Shown: positions 45,045 through 56,253 of the stretch, one piece after another | Layout of the letters: every line of letters starts with the position of its first letter | Position numbering within the stretch: the first letter of the stretch is position 1 | Origin: Linanthus parryae | Taxonomy: Eukaryota; Streptophyta; Magnoliopsida; Ericales; Polemoniaceae | Assembly (NCBI GenBank): GCA_023055425.1 | Contig: JALGPY010000002.1 | Span: 48,073,321 to 48,137,320 of the forward strand | Length of the DNA: 64,000 nucleotides | Reading direction: 5' to 3' | Position numbers and translations under genes: made by a program | The notes under the pieces: generated by a model | Told to the model about the DNA's origin: nothing | The model's database searches: none | Seen by the model: only the letters and a program-made list of their open reading frames with translations

Positions 45045-46183
45045 CCAACATCGTGCTCCATGCAGGCAAGTCATGATTACTGTATGAACAACATGTTGTG
45101 ACTCTTGGTTCTTTGCACGAATTAAACATATGGACTTCCTTGCACATTGAATAATCTTTCAACAAAGATAATTACCCTCGATGGAAAACTGGTACTGGGA
45201 CCAAGTTACTATCGTGGGCCTAGTTGATTTCTCCATTACCAACATAGCCGTAACAATAACAACCTGAGCAATACAAAAGTTGACGCAATCTGCTAGACAT
45301 TATGCAAACACAAGCAAAACATATTCACATGTTAAACCTTACTGTTTGTTTCCATGAATGCAATCAAGTAATTTTTAACAATAGTAAAAAATTTGCATCA
45401 ATGTCAGCATGTGTGAGAAAAAAGAACATGCACTAGCGAGACATATGTGTCGAAAACATTCTTGCGGTAGCGGTACTAATGTGTTAGCAACGGAAGGAAA
45501 ATTCACTGCTTTATGGCGTCCCTCCTCTACAACGAATTCGGCATGGGTGGAAGGAAAACCAACAAACACAAAGTTAGCTATGGATCAGGGCCGTCGTCGC
45601 TACAGTGACCTTCACATATCTTTGGTTTTCTGTCGCGGCGGATGTTTCCTCCAATTGGCTCAATTTCTTGAATACCGTGCATGACTCCATCACTTTGAAA
45701 GCTCTTGCACCTAGATTTAGACGGTGGGTTTTCTAGGAGAATGGACATCATGGCAGGCTTGCCTTAAGGAGGCGATTACTCATTCTGATCGAATGAACAT
45801 CCTGGAGGTTCCATCGCTCGAATTTACATTGTTGTGTGGCTCGAATGAGCATGATGGCTCCTCTGCCGTTTGAGGGGATGTAATATCTTCTTTATGTAAA
45901 CAAACGCGAAGATATCATCGTCGCTCTAATGGTCTTAATGGCTCCGTCCTTTGGTGGGCATCATAGCGCAGCCACTGGGAAGAGCAAGGGCTCCATCCCA
46001 TGGACGGATATCATAGCGTAGCTGCTCGTGTGGACGTATGATGCCACAAGGATTCTTTTGATCACATCGGGGAGGAGGATCGCCATATCTCATGTCTCCC
46101 CGGAACCAAAACATTCACCCGCCCCTTAGCGATAACTTGCTTGGTGTCGTTTTGCTTCACCACTTTGTGGTAGGCAGCAGACA
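45045..46183 (+). other. element A unit 1 3' region, part 2 (non-coding)
   Basis: Corresponds to 57546-58681 in unit 2. Short diffuse repeats (CATCATAGCG, TATCATAGCG, GGCTCC) occur from about 45850. A 91-codon plus-strand frame (45409-45684) is also open in unit 2 but has no recognisable domain and is not called a gene. Confidence 0.45.
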
Positions 46184-46632
46184 GGTGTCGGCAACTCGAG
46201 GAAGTGTGCTGGTGTTACCAGACGGTTCCTTCGATGAAGGGACAACCTCGTCGTCATTTTTTCCGTAAAAAGGCAGAAAAAAGGTGTCTGCAACTCGAGG
46301 AAGTGTGCTGGTGTTACCAGACGGTTCCGTCGATGAAGGGACAACCTTGTCGTCGTTTTCGCCACGGATAGGTGTCTGCAACTCGAGGAAGTGTGCTGGT
46401 GTTACCAGACGGTTCCATCGATGAAGGGACAACCTTGTCGTCGTTTTCGCCACGGATAGGTGTCTGCAACTCGAGGAAGTGTGTTGGTGTTACCACACGG
46501 TTCCTTCAATGAAGGGACAACCTCGTCGTCATTTTTTCCGTAAGAAGGCAGAAAAAAGGTGTCTGCAACTCGAGGAAGTGTGCTGGTGTTACCAGACGGT
46601 TCCATCGATGAAGGGACAACCTTGTCGTCGTG
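46184..46632. repeat. 99/88-bp tandem repeat array, element A unit 1
   Basis: Five copies starting GGTGTC(T/G)GCAACTCGAGG. Two spacer types alternate: TTTTTTCCGTAA(A/G)AAGGCAG for the 99-bp period and TTTTCGCCACGGATA for the 88-bp period, in the order 99, 88, 88, 99. Identical layout in unit 2 at 58682-59130. Confidence 0.85.
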
Positions 46633-47049
46633 AAATTCGTCGTAAATAGGCAAGCCATCAGTCATGTGCGAATCCCGTAGGGTATATGAAAGTCTCGTTG
46701 TCGTCAGACCAAATAAGTCTTCGTCAAGGGACGTCAAATTTCGCAATAATTCTGAAAGATGGTCATCGCATGGATATCCGACATCGTATATTTTCACGTA
46801 CGCTGTGAACTAAAACTCTTCATGCAGATAAAGAAATTTGAAAGAGGTCTGGTATAGGAGAGATTCCTCCATGGCCGCTTCATAATAGAATACATTGGAG
46901 CCATGACGATGCGAGTCAGTAGGTAGGTTCGAGAATTTCATGTAGAGATACTTCCAGGCTGCAAAGCATTGAAGGACTGTAAAGTCCCAAAATGTCCAAA
47001 CAATGTCCTGCCAAAAAAAAAAAAATAACAGAGCAAGATATGAATGCAT
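46402..47049 (-). pseudogene. element A unit 1: decayed antisense ORF
   Basis: On the minus strand a T-rich run ending in GGCAG (acceptor-like, near 47010) opens a frame with DIVWTFWDFTVLQCFAAWKYL and YYEAAMEESLLYQTSFKFLYLHEEF. A TAG at 46812-46810 follows, and then the same frame continues with VKIYDVGYPCDDHLSELLRN and LTSLDEDLFGL into the repeat array. The 88-bp repeats break the frame, so the C-terminal end is uncertain. I do not recognise the protein. Extra ORFs, some antisense, are known 3' of pol in several Tat-lineage elements. Unit 2 carries the same stop. Confidence 0.45.
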
Positions 47050-48380
47050 CTATAACTACTCTGTGAGATGCAATCTTTATACTTTTGGAAAACACATAAT
47101 TGAAGAAAAGCATGAATGAAAGAACGACGCTGCAACAACAAGGACAAATAAAGCGTGCTCGACTGCTGGAGGCTCTTTTGTGCCTCTTATCGAGCGAAAA
47201 GAAAAATCCAGGCGGTGTAGTAGGAATAACAACCGTATTAGCTGCTTGCACCCCAAACATAGAAGCCACAACGGAAGACAAAGGCAGCCCGATCGAGCCC
47301 TAGTTGTGTATCAGCTGGTTCTTGCAAAAGAAAAAAAATAGCAGCGAATAACAAAGCATGGATGAAAGAGGAATATGCAGCAGTACAGAGAGTGATTTAA
47401 AGACCCGTCAAATTGTAGCAAGTGGCTCAATTGCCTAAACAAAGCGGAAGTCAAACAATAATATCAGGAACCAAAAGAGTGGGCTGCGACTAGCCAGTCC
47501 GGGTTTCAGCTCATCTTCTCTGGCGAAGGCAACATATTTGGAGAAACGCCGGCGAGCCGCAGCTGGAGCTTCAAACCTTAATTCACTTAGGTAAGAACAA
47601 ATGGCGGTGCCTCTGCTTACCAAGAAAGTAAATTATGAGAACAACTCTTGGTTGAGAAGAAATAAATCTACACCATTAGCTCGTCAAGAATCCACGAATC
47701 TGCAAGGAATGAAGATGGCGGGTTTAGATGACAGAAATTACAAGAGTGTGATATACAAAATAAAAAAAAAAGTACATGCGTTATGAAAAAAAAAGAAGAA
47801 GGGGAAGAAGAAGAAGCTGAGGTGCTTTGGTTGAGCTTTGTAATTGCTTTTATAGCCAACACATGTGGCGGCAAGGGGTTCTAGGGAGCTTCCTTTGCAA
47901 TCAGTGAAAGGATCTCTTAAGATATTTGTTACAAAAGTTTCCAATCAGAGGTCACCGCCTCTACTAAATTAGGAAGAAGAATTTTCTTTCCCATGTGTTT
48001 GGTGCACCGCTCAAATTATTCTATGCGAGTCACTCTACATGACGGACCAACTCAAGGAATCTAATGGTCCTAGCGAGCAGGGGTCAGAAAACATTTTATT
48101 TTCGAACCCCAATCCAGCAGGGTCACTGTCACTAACCTTGTTTGCTACCTAATACTGCTAGCATGAACCGGTTACATCGCTCTCTAGCTTAGGGGATCTA
48201 ATCTTTAGCAACTAAACATCAAAATTTCGTATCAAATAAGAAAGGAAAAGAGGTGAGATGCTAATACCTCATTACGAAAATGTTTTTTTTTTGAGATAAT
48301 CAAAATCAAAAGTCGAAGGACACAGAAAAAATATTTATCAAGACTCGCCCGCCGACAAGTTCAACAATCGGCGTACCAGT
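47050..48380. other. element A unit 1 3' region, part 3, with antisense promoter-like sequence
   Basis: The minus strand has CTATAAAAGC (47855-47846) followed by a C/T-rich leader, which would drive transcription toward the antisense ORF. Minus-strand frames between 46916 and 47281 look exon-like but are not firmly supported. The rest (47900-48380) is non-coding. Confidence 0.4.
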
Positions 48381-48394
48381 CTTGAGGGGGCATT
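48381..48394 (+). promoter_or_regulatory. polypurine tract before element A LTR 2
   Basis: TTGAGGGGGCATT directly before the LTR; the same sequence precedes LTR 3 at 60881-60893. Confidence 0.75.
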
Positions 48395-49346
48395 TGTAGA
48401 CACGCAAAATTTGTGACCAATCAAATAGTGCCATGTGTCTATTATTGCATAATTAAAAGGTGGGATCAAATAGCACTCACTGTCAAATTGCTACCCTTAA
48501 GCAATAATTAATAAGAGGATTAAACTGTAAATGTGATAAATCCTTATTTATAAGCAAGGACTGCTTATGGCGACGCCATGTCACTACATGACACGGCTAC
48601 AAGTCAGCAACCTCAGCCAATAGTGTTGTGCCACTTGTCAAAATGATGCAGCTATCAAGCCTAGCAAGTTCGGCCAATCATCTTGCGCCACTTGTCAAGT
48701 TGATGCAGAAAATAAATAAATAAATAAATAATTATATTTATTTTCTACCTTGGCCAACAAGCCAGCCCATGCCTATATAAAGGGATCACCTCAGGCATAT
48801 GGGAGACACAATTACATCTTGCAAGAAGGAGAGAGCTCTGAAGATCAAGCTTTTCAAGCCCCGACGAGTTCATCCATCATCAAGATCATCATCATCAAGC
48901 TCTTCGAAGTTCTTCATCAAGTTCTTCGAAGATCATCATCGAGTTCCTCAAGTCGTTGAAGATCTCCATCCACGTTCTTCAAGACACTCGAAGATCTTCA
49001 AGCCGTTCTTCGTGTTCTTCAAGGCGTTCATCGCGTTCTTCATCAACATCGAAGACATTCATCCGTCCGATCCGAGATCAAGCCTCTAAAGCCCTCGTTT
49101 GGCGTTTGTGTTCTTCGAGACCTTCGTCGCGTTCTTCGTCAAAATCAAAGGCCGCTCATCCGTTCGATCCGAGATCAAGCTGCTAAGCCCTCGTTCGAAG
49201 TTTCAGGAGAAGAATCAGGGGATTTAATTTCTGTTTAGAAATTTATTATCAGAGATTGTAATCCACTTCATCAAAACATCAATAAAATATATTTGTTTCA
49301 CCGAATTTCTCGCTTTTATTTCCATTAGCATAAATTTGTGTGTACA
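48395..49346 (+). repeat. element A LTR 2 (shared, internal LTR of the dimer)
   Basis: 952 bp. It is flanked by a polypurine tract on the left and a primer site on the right and by no target duplication, so it serves as the 3' LTR of unit 1 and the 5' LTR of unit 2. It matches LTR 1 at the two positions that distinguish LTR 3 (offsets 46 and 799). Confidence 0.93.
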
Positions 49347-49351
49347 AATTT

Positions 49352-49369
49352 TGGCACGCCCAGTGGGAC
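49352..49369 (+). other. primer binding site of element A, unit 2
   Basis: Same 18-mer as at 11910-11927, six bases after LTR 2. Confidence 0.7.
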
Positions 49370-49412
49370 ATCTCTGCCCCTCATCGCTTCTCCTCACGTA
49401 CAAGTGTTCGTG

Positions 49413-50513
49413 ATGTCTCCTACAAAGAACAACGAACTTCCATCTCTCAAGGCTGGAGACGCCAAGTCTTCAACTTCAGAATCAAACTCCGGAACCCAAA
49501 TCACTGGTCCAATAACTCGTAGTATGGCTAAGGCCATAAAGAATCTCACAGCTGCAGGGGGCAGTCAAGATGGTTCGCTAGATGTTGCCTCACAGAAGTC
49601 AAAGTCACATGTCCCCACCCCTCAAGAGTCTTCTACTGCCAATAAGTCTTGCGAAGAAAGTTGCAAAAGCAACTCTAAATCCGGCACTAAGAGTAGTAAC
49701 CATCAACCAACATGTGATCATGATGATGATATTAGCATGCATGTCATGACTACTAGTACGGTTCCCATCGAAGAGCAAGTTGCAAACCTCACCAAGGGCT
49801 TTGACGACTTAAAGAAGATTGTGGAAGAACGTGATGTGCAACTTGCAAAGTTAATAAACAAGCTCGAGAGTCGTGAAGAAGCAAGTCAGGTGTTCGAACA
49901 CACCCGTAAGCCTCCGGAAGAAGCGAGAACAACAAACAGCGGGCAAGACGCACGACCTAGTGTACAATTGTCAGCCAATGGTTCCATTCCTCTCGATCAA
50001 CTGCAAGAGATCATCCTAAACACCATGAACGGGAAGCCTGGAGTACCGTCAACGTCATCTAAGTCCTACGTTAAGCCTTACACAGAAAGAATCGAGAAGT
50101 TAAGCATGCCAGACGGTTACAATCCTCCTAAGTTCCAACAATTCTCGGGCAAAGGAAACCCTAGGCAACATGTTGCCCACTTCATCGAGACATGTAACAA
50201 CGCTGGAACCGATGGAGACCTTCTCGTGAAGCAATTTGTTAGGACCCTTAAAGATGATGCCTTCGACTGGTATGGTCAGCTGGAACCGAGGTCTATTGAT
50301 AGTTGGAGGCAAATGGAGCAGGAATTTCTCAACCGTTTCTACAGCACACGACGTACTGTCAGCATGGTTGAATTGACTAACACTCGCCAATGGAAAGACG
50401 AAAAGGCCATTGACTACATCAACCGCTGGAGGAACTTGAGTTTAAACTGCAAGGATCGTCTTTCCGAAGGTTCAGCAATCGAGATGTGCATCCAAGGTAT
50501 GCATTGGGGGTAA
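49413..50513 (+). pseudogene. gag: element A unit 2: gag, cut by a private nonsense change
   Basis: Same start and domains as unit 1 gag. The codon after MHWG is TAA at 50511-50513, where unit 1 has TTA, so the gag domain stops at codon 367. Length is unchanged, so this is a point change and not a frameshift. By eye it differs from unit 1 gag at four or five other bases. Confidence 0.9.
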
Positions 50514-53500
50514 AGGTATATACTTCAAGGAATCAGGCCAACATCATTCGAGGAACTTGCTACGCGTGCCCACGACATGGAGCTTAGCATCGCATCTAAC
50601 GGGAGCCAAGGACCACCTCCTTTTGACGCGTGGAAGGGAGGACATAGGGAGGACAATCGCAAAGGTGGGAAGTTCACCATCAAATCCAACAAAAAGGAGT
50701 CCATGGCCGTCACTACGACACCCGTGAAGCTCTCAAGCAAGGCAAAGAATAATAACGCCGACCAAGTTAATTCCACCGCAATGAATTTAAGGTCTAGACC
50801 AACACTCAAGGAGTTGCAGGCGAAGGTATACCCATTTGCCGATAGCGAAGTTCCTACGATGCTCGAGCAATTGATGGAGATGAAGATTCTTGCACTTCAA
50901 GACTCGAAGCGACCCGAAGAAGCCAACAAGGTGAATGATCCCAATTATTGCAAATTCCATCGCTTGCTTGGTCATCCTACGACAAAGTGCTTTGTTCTCA
51001 AGGAAAAGATCATGCAACTTGCAAGAGAAGGGAAGATTGTCTTGGAAGAAGAAGTTGATGCAGCAACAACACATATGACCTCCATATCCCTTGAACCCGA
51101 GTCGAATGTTTCAGGATCTCAAGAGATAACTTGCGACACTACAACCTTTGAAGACGATGAAGAAGAAGTAGATACACCCTCTTCGCCTAAGCACTCCGAC
51201 AAGACAACTTTCCAAGGTTGCGGCGATGCTGCCATTGTGTTCACCGATGAAGACTTACTATTGGGCCGCAAGAACCATAACCGACCTTTGTTCATCAGCG
51301 GGTATACTCGCGAGCAGAAGGTTAACAGGATTTTTGTGGACGGAGGATCAGCCGTTAACCTCATGCCACTCACAACATTGAAGGAGTTAGGGATAACTAC
51401 AGAAGAACTGTCACCTAGTCGTATACTTATCCAGGGATTCAACCAAGGAGGACAAAGAGCAATGGGGGCCATATCTCTAGATCTTGTCACTGGCGATATG
51501 GTTTCAAGAGTTTATTTCAGCGTCATCGAAGCAAAGACCTCCTACAAAATTCTTCTCGGACGGCCATGGATCCATGAGAATGGCGTCGTGCCGTCAACAC
51601 TACACCAATGCCTAAAATATTGTAGAAATGGTGTTGTGGAAAAGATTGTAGCCGATGAAAATCCTTTCACTGAAGCTGAGTCCTATTTCGCCGATGCAAA
51701 GTTTTACTCCGCGCAAATTATCCTTCGGGAAATTGAACCTGTGAAAACTTATAAACTCACACCTCATAAAGAAAGTGGTTCGTCAAAGGTTTTCAAGAAG
51801 CGCGAGGAAGAAAAAGAAGTTGAAGTAGCCGCAAAGAATAGTGAGACAATGTTGGCTGAAGCAAAGGAGACCAAGGAAGCTATCCCCGTCTTGCGCTATA
51901 AGGCACGAAAGAGCAAAGACGCGACACTAAAGGATTTGAACTTGCCTCTTACAAGTATGGAAAAAGTTAAACTTGAATCCACCATCGAGGGTTTTGTTCG
52001 ACCAAAAGAAGGCCCAAAAGCGGAACATGGAGAATGGCCGTCAAAAAGGACCATAGAAGGTTTTGATCCAAATGCCTACAAGCTTATGGCAAAGGCGGGA
52101 TACAAGCCACACGAAGTCCCTTCCGCAGGAACACTTCCTACGGAGACATATGATCCAACCTTGACAGCAAAGAATTTGAATCCAAAGGGGCGTGTGAAAC
52201 CCGCACCTCGCATAGGTTTGGGATATACACCACCATCTCCTGCAAGAATCTACATCAAGAAGGCAGCGACCCACTACATCACGGAAGAAAGTGAACTTCC
52301 CACTAGTAAAAGAAATATGTCCGTCTTTGATCGCCTTGGAAGGGATGATACACGACCATCGGTCTTTAATCGACTTGGAGATCCGAAAATCTCAAGCATC
52401 CAAGAACCTTCGCGAAAACCCGTTCATGAAAGATTGGGTATACAAAGAAGTGTTCGGATGAAGCCTTGCCAGAAAGATAAGCACAACTCTTCAGCACCGG
52501 CGGATGTCAAGGATATAAAGAGCACGATCCCATCTCGGATGAAAAGGCGCACAATGATTGTCGTTGATGTTTCTAAGGGTTTAAAAGTTAAACAACAAAC
52601 TATCATCGACATCGGGACCACAACAAAGTCAAGGGAAGTTTCTTTCGACGAAGAAAGTGTTGGTTCATCACTTCACATCACAGTTGTAGAAGATAAGATG
52701 CAAGTGGAGGAAGATGCCGAAGAAGCTCCCCCAGAACTTGAGGAAGGCGTAAAATCCACAGTGGATGAGCTTAAAGAAGTCAACTTGGGGACGACGGAAG
52801 ATCCGCGGCCAACATATGTGAGCACCCTACTCACTTCGGAGGAAGAGCAATTGTATGTGAGTCTCTTAAAGGAGTACAAGGACGTTTTTGCTTGGAGCTA
52901 TAAAGAAATGCCTGGACTAGACCCGAAGGTCGCCGTACATCAATTAGCAGTCAAGCATGGAGCTAGGCCTGTTAAACAAGCTCAAAGGCGCTTTCGACCG
53001 GAGCTCATCCCTAAAATAGAAGAAGAGGTGAACAAGTTGATCGAAGCAGGATTCGTTCGAGAAGTCAAGTACCCGACGTGGATATCAAGCATAGTCCCCG
53101 TCAAAAAGAAGAATGGGCAGACAAGGGTTTGTGTCGACTTCCGAGATCTCAATAGCGCATGTCCCAAAGACGATTTTCCGCTGCCCATAACCGAACTCAT
53201 GGTGGATGCAACCACGGGCCACGAAGCGTTATCATTTATGGACGGATCTTCGGGATACAATCAAATTCGCATGGCCCCAAAGGATGAGGAATTGACGGCG
53301 TTTCGCACACCCAAAGGGATTTACTGTTATAAGGTGATGCCATTTGGTCTAAAGAATGCGGGAGCAACATATCAAAGAGCAATGCAGAAGATTTTCGATG
53401 ACATGCTCCATAAAAATGTCGAGTGCTACGTTGATGACCTAGTGGTTAAGACAAGGGCAAGGAAAGATCATCTTCAGGATTTGAAGAGTGTGTTCGATCG

Positions 53501-54371
53501 ACTTCGACGTTACCAATTGAAAATGAACCCGCTAAAATGTGCGTTTGGTGTCACCTCCGGAAAGTTTCTCGGTTTCATCGTTCGCCATCGGGGAATCGAA
53601 ATTGACCAGGCCAAAATTGAAGCTATTCTTAAGATGCCGGAGCCTCGAACCATCCACGACCTTAAAAGTCTCCAAGGGAGACTTGCATACCTCCGGCGTT
53701 TCATTTCCAATTTAGCTGGAAGATGTCAACCGTTCAATCGGCTCATGAAGAAGGGTGTACCGTTCGAGTGGGATGAACCTTGCAGAAATGCTTTCAATAG
53801 CATCAAGGCTTACTTGATGAAGCCTCCTGTGTTGGCAGCCCCTATCCCAGGAAAGCCTTTGATCCTATACATTACCGCCCAAGAACGATCCGTTGGGGCC
53901 TTACTTGCCCAGGAGAATGCGGAAGGGAAAGAGAACGCTTTGTACTATCTCAGTAGAATGATGACTCAATGCGAACTCAACTATTCTCCAATAGAAAAGA
54001 TGTGTTTGGCCTTAGTGTACGCAATTCAAAAGTTGCGGCATTATTTTCAAGCTCACACGGTGCATCTCGTCTCCAAAGCAAACCCGGTTAAGCACATAAT
54101 GTCAAAACTGGTTTTGTCCGATCGACTCGCGAGATGGTCTCTACTGCTGCAGGAATTCGAGATTATCTATGTTCCACAAAAGGCCATCAAAGGGCAAGCC
54201 TTAGCGGACTTTCTAGCGGACCATCCGATACCAGCCGAATGGGAGTTATCGGAAGATCTTCCTGACGAAGATATCTTCTTTATCGAGGAAAGCAAGCCAT
54301 GGAAGATGTACTTTGATGGGGCATCTCATCGCAATGGAGCGGGGGCAGGAGTAGTATACGTTTCTCCTTAA
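50514..54371 (+). pseudogene. pol: element A unit 2: end of gag, protease, RT, first RNase H
   Basis: In frame with gag across the TAA. The gag domain ends near 50570; zinc-knuckle variant [15 protein letters not shown] at about 50943-50990; protease Asp in VDGGSAVN at 51339; RT YVDD at 53427-53438; degenerate first RNase H at about 53830-54230. Uninterrupted by B, so this copy shows the native gag-protease junction. Ends at TAA 54369-54371 within the second RNase H, as in unit 1. Confidence 0.9.
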
Positions 54372-56054
54372 GGTGACGTGCTCCCATACGCCTTCACCTT
54401 GACGCAAAATTGCTCAAACAATGAAGCCGAGTACCAAGCGCTCATATTGGGACTTGAGATGGCTATTGAAGCAAAGCACCACAAACTTCACGTGTATGGA
54501 GACTCCCAGCTAATCATAAATCAGCTCCTCGGAGTTTATGAGGTTAAGAAGGCGGAATTGTTACCTTTCTACAACTATGCCACTCGAATGATAGCATGGC
54601 TCGGAGAGGTAGTCCTACACCATTTGCCAAGAAGAGATAATAACCAGGCTGACGCACTAGCCAAACTCGCGTCTAACCTAACACTCCCTGATGCAGAAGC
54701 CAATGTCCCCATATGTCAGAAGTGGGTGGTTCCCCCAATATTTGATGATGATTTCCAAATCGACCAAGATTCCAATGTTGTCTCGGTCTTAGAGATTGAA
54801 GAAGAAGATTGGCGCACGCCTTTAATCGAGTTTCTAAAGGACGGGAAGTTGCCTGACGATCCGCGTAAAAAGACTGACATAAAGCGTCGCTCTACACGCT
54901 TTATATTTTATAATGACACTCTGTATCGGCATTCATTCGAAGGAGTTTTCTTGCGATGCTTGGGCGAAAGTGAAGCCATGCAAGCCGTTGAAGAAGCTCA
55001 CTCAGGAATATGTGGGGCTCACCAATCAGGGCCAAAACTCCACTTTCGAATAAAGAGGATGGGGTATTACTGGCCAACTATGGTCAAAGATTGCATGGAT
55101 TATGCTAAGAGATGTCAACCGTGTCAATTCCATGCAAACTTCATTCATCAGGCACCCGAGCCTCTCCATCCCACCGTTGCATCTTGGCCTTTCGAGGCAT
55201 GGGGACTTGATGCCATAGGACCCTTAACGAAATCCTCGGGTAGACACTTGTACATTCTCGCCGCGACCGATTACTTCTCTAAGTGGGCTGAAGCTGTGCC
55301 ATTGAAGGAGGTGAAGAAAGAAACGGTTGTGCAATTCATCCGCAACAACATCATCTACCGCTACGGCGTGCCTCGCTACATCATCACGGATAACGGGAAG
55401 CCTTTCGAGAATAGCCTAATGAGAAACCTAGGAGAACAATTTGGCTTTAAGCAGCATAACTCCTCCATGTACAATGCTCCAGCAAACGGTCTCGCCGAAG
55501 CGTTCAACAAGACCCTTGGCAACTTGTTAAAGAAAGTAGTCTCCAAGTCCAAGCGAGATTGGCATGAAAGGATTGGAGAAGCTCTTTGGGCGTATCGTAC
55601 GACCTTTCGCACAGCTACACAGGCTACTCCTTATGCCTTGGTGTATGGAGTCGAAGCGGTACTACCTCTCGAGCGTCAAATTCCTTCACTTAGGATTGCA
55701 ATTCAAGAAGATCTCACTCAAGAAGACAATGCACGCTTGCGCCTTGAAGAGTTAGAAGCACTCGATGAGAAGCGGCTCGAAGCACAACAACGCCTGGAAT
55801 GTTATCAAGCTCGTATGTCGAAAGCATTCAATAAGAAGGTCCGAGTACGATCCTTTCAACAAGGGGACTTGGTACTTGCAGTAAGAAGACCCATCATCAC
55901 CACTCATCGGACCGGGAACAAGTTTACTTCCAAGTGGGATGGTCCATATGTGGTACAAGAAGTTTACACTAATGGTGCTTACAAGATCGTTGCAGAAGAT
56001 GGCTTAAGAATTGGTCCCATAAACGGGAAATTCTTGAAGCGTTATTATCCTTGA
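54372..56054 (+). pseudogene. pol: element A unit 2: second RNase H remainder and integrase
   Basis: Same frame and residues as 30614-32296, and the translated sequence appears identical in both units. Integrase zinc-finger His near 54999, core Asp near 55211 and 55389, Glu near 55497, C-terminal KWDGPYVV near 55940. This part is separated from RT only by the TAA. Confidence 0.9.
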
Positions 56055-56067
56055 AGACCCGCATGAC

Positions 56068-56253
56068 TGCTCCTTTAGTACGAGCATAAACTGCTTTACC
56101 GCTCCTGTAGCACGAGCATAAACTGCTTCACAGCTCTGGCACGAGCATAAACTACACCACCGCTCCTTTAGTACGAGCATAAACTGCTTTACAGCTCCTA
56201 AGGCATGAGCATAAACCGCTTCGCTACTCCTTGCACACAAGAGTATAAACTGT
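56068..56253 (+). repeat. ~30-bp tandem repeats after pol, element A unit 2
   Basis: Six imperfect copies around GAGCATAAACTGCTT, as at 32310-32495. Confidence 0.75.
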
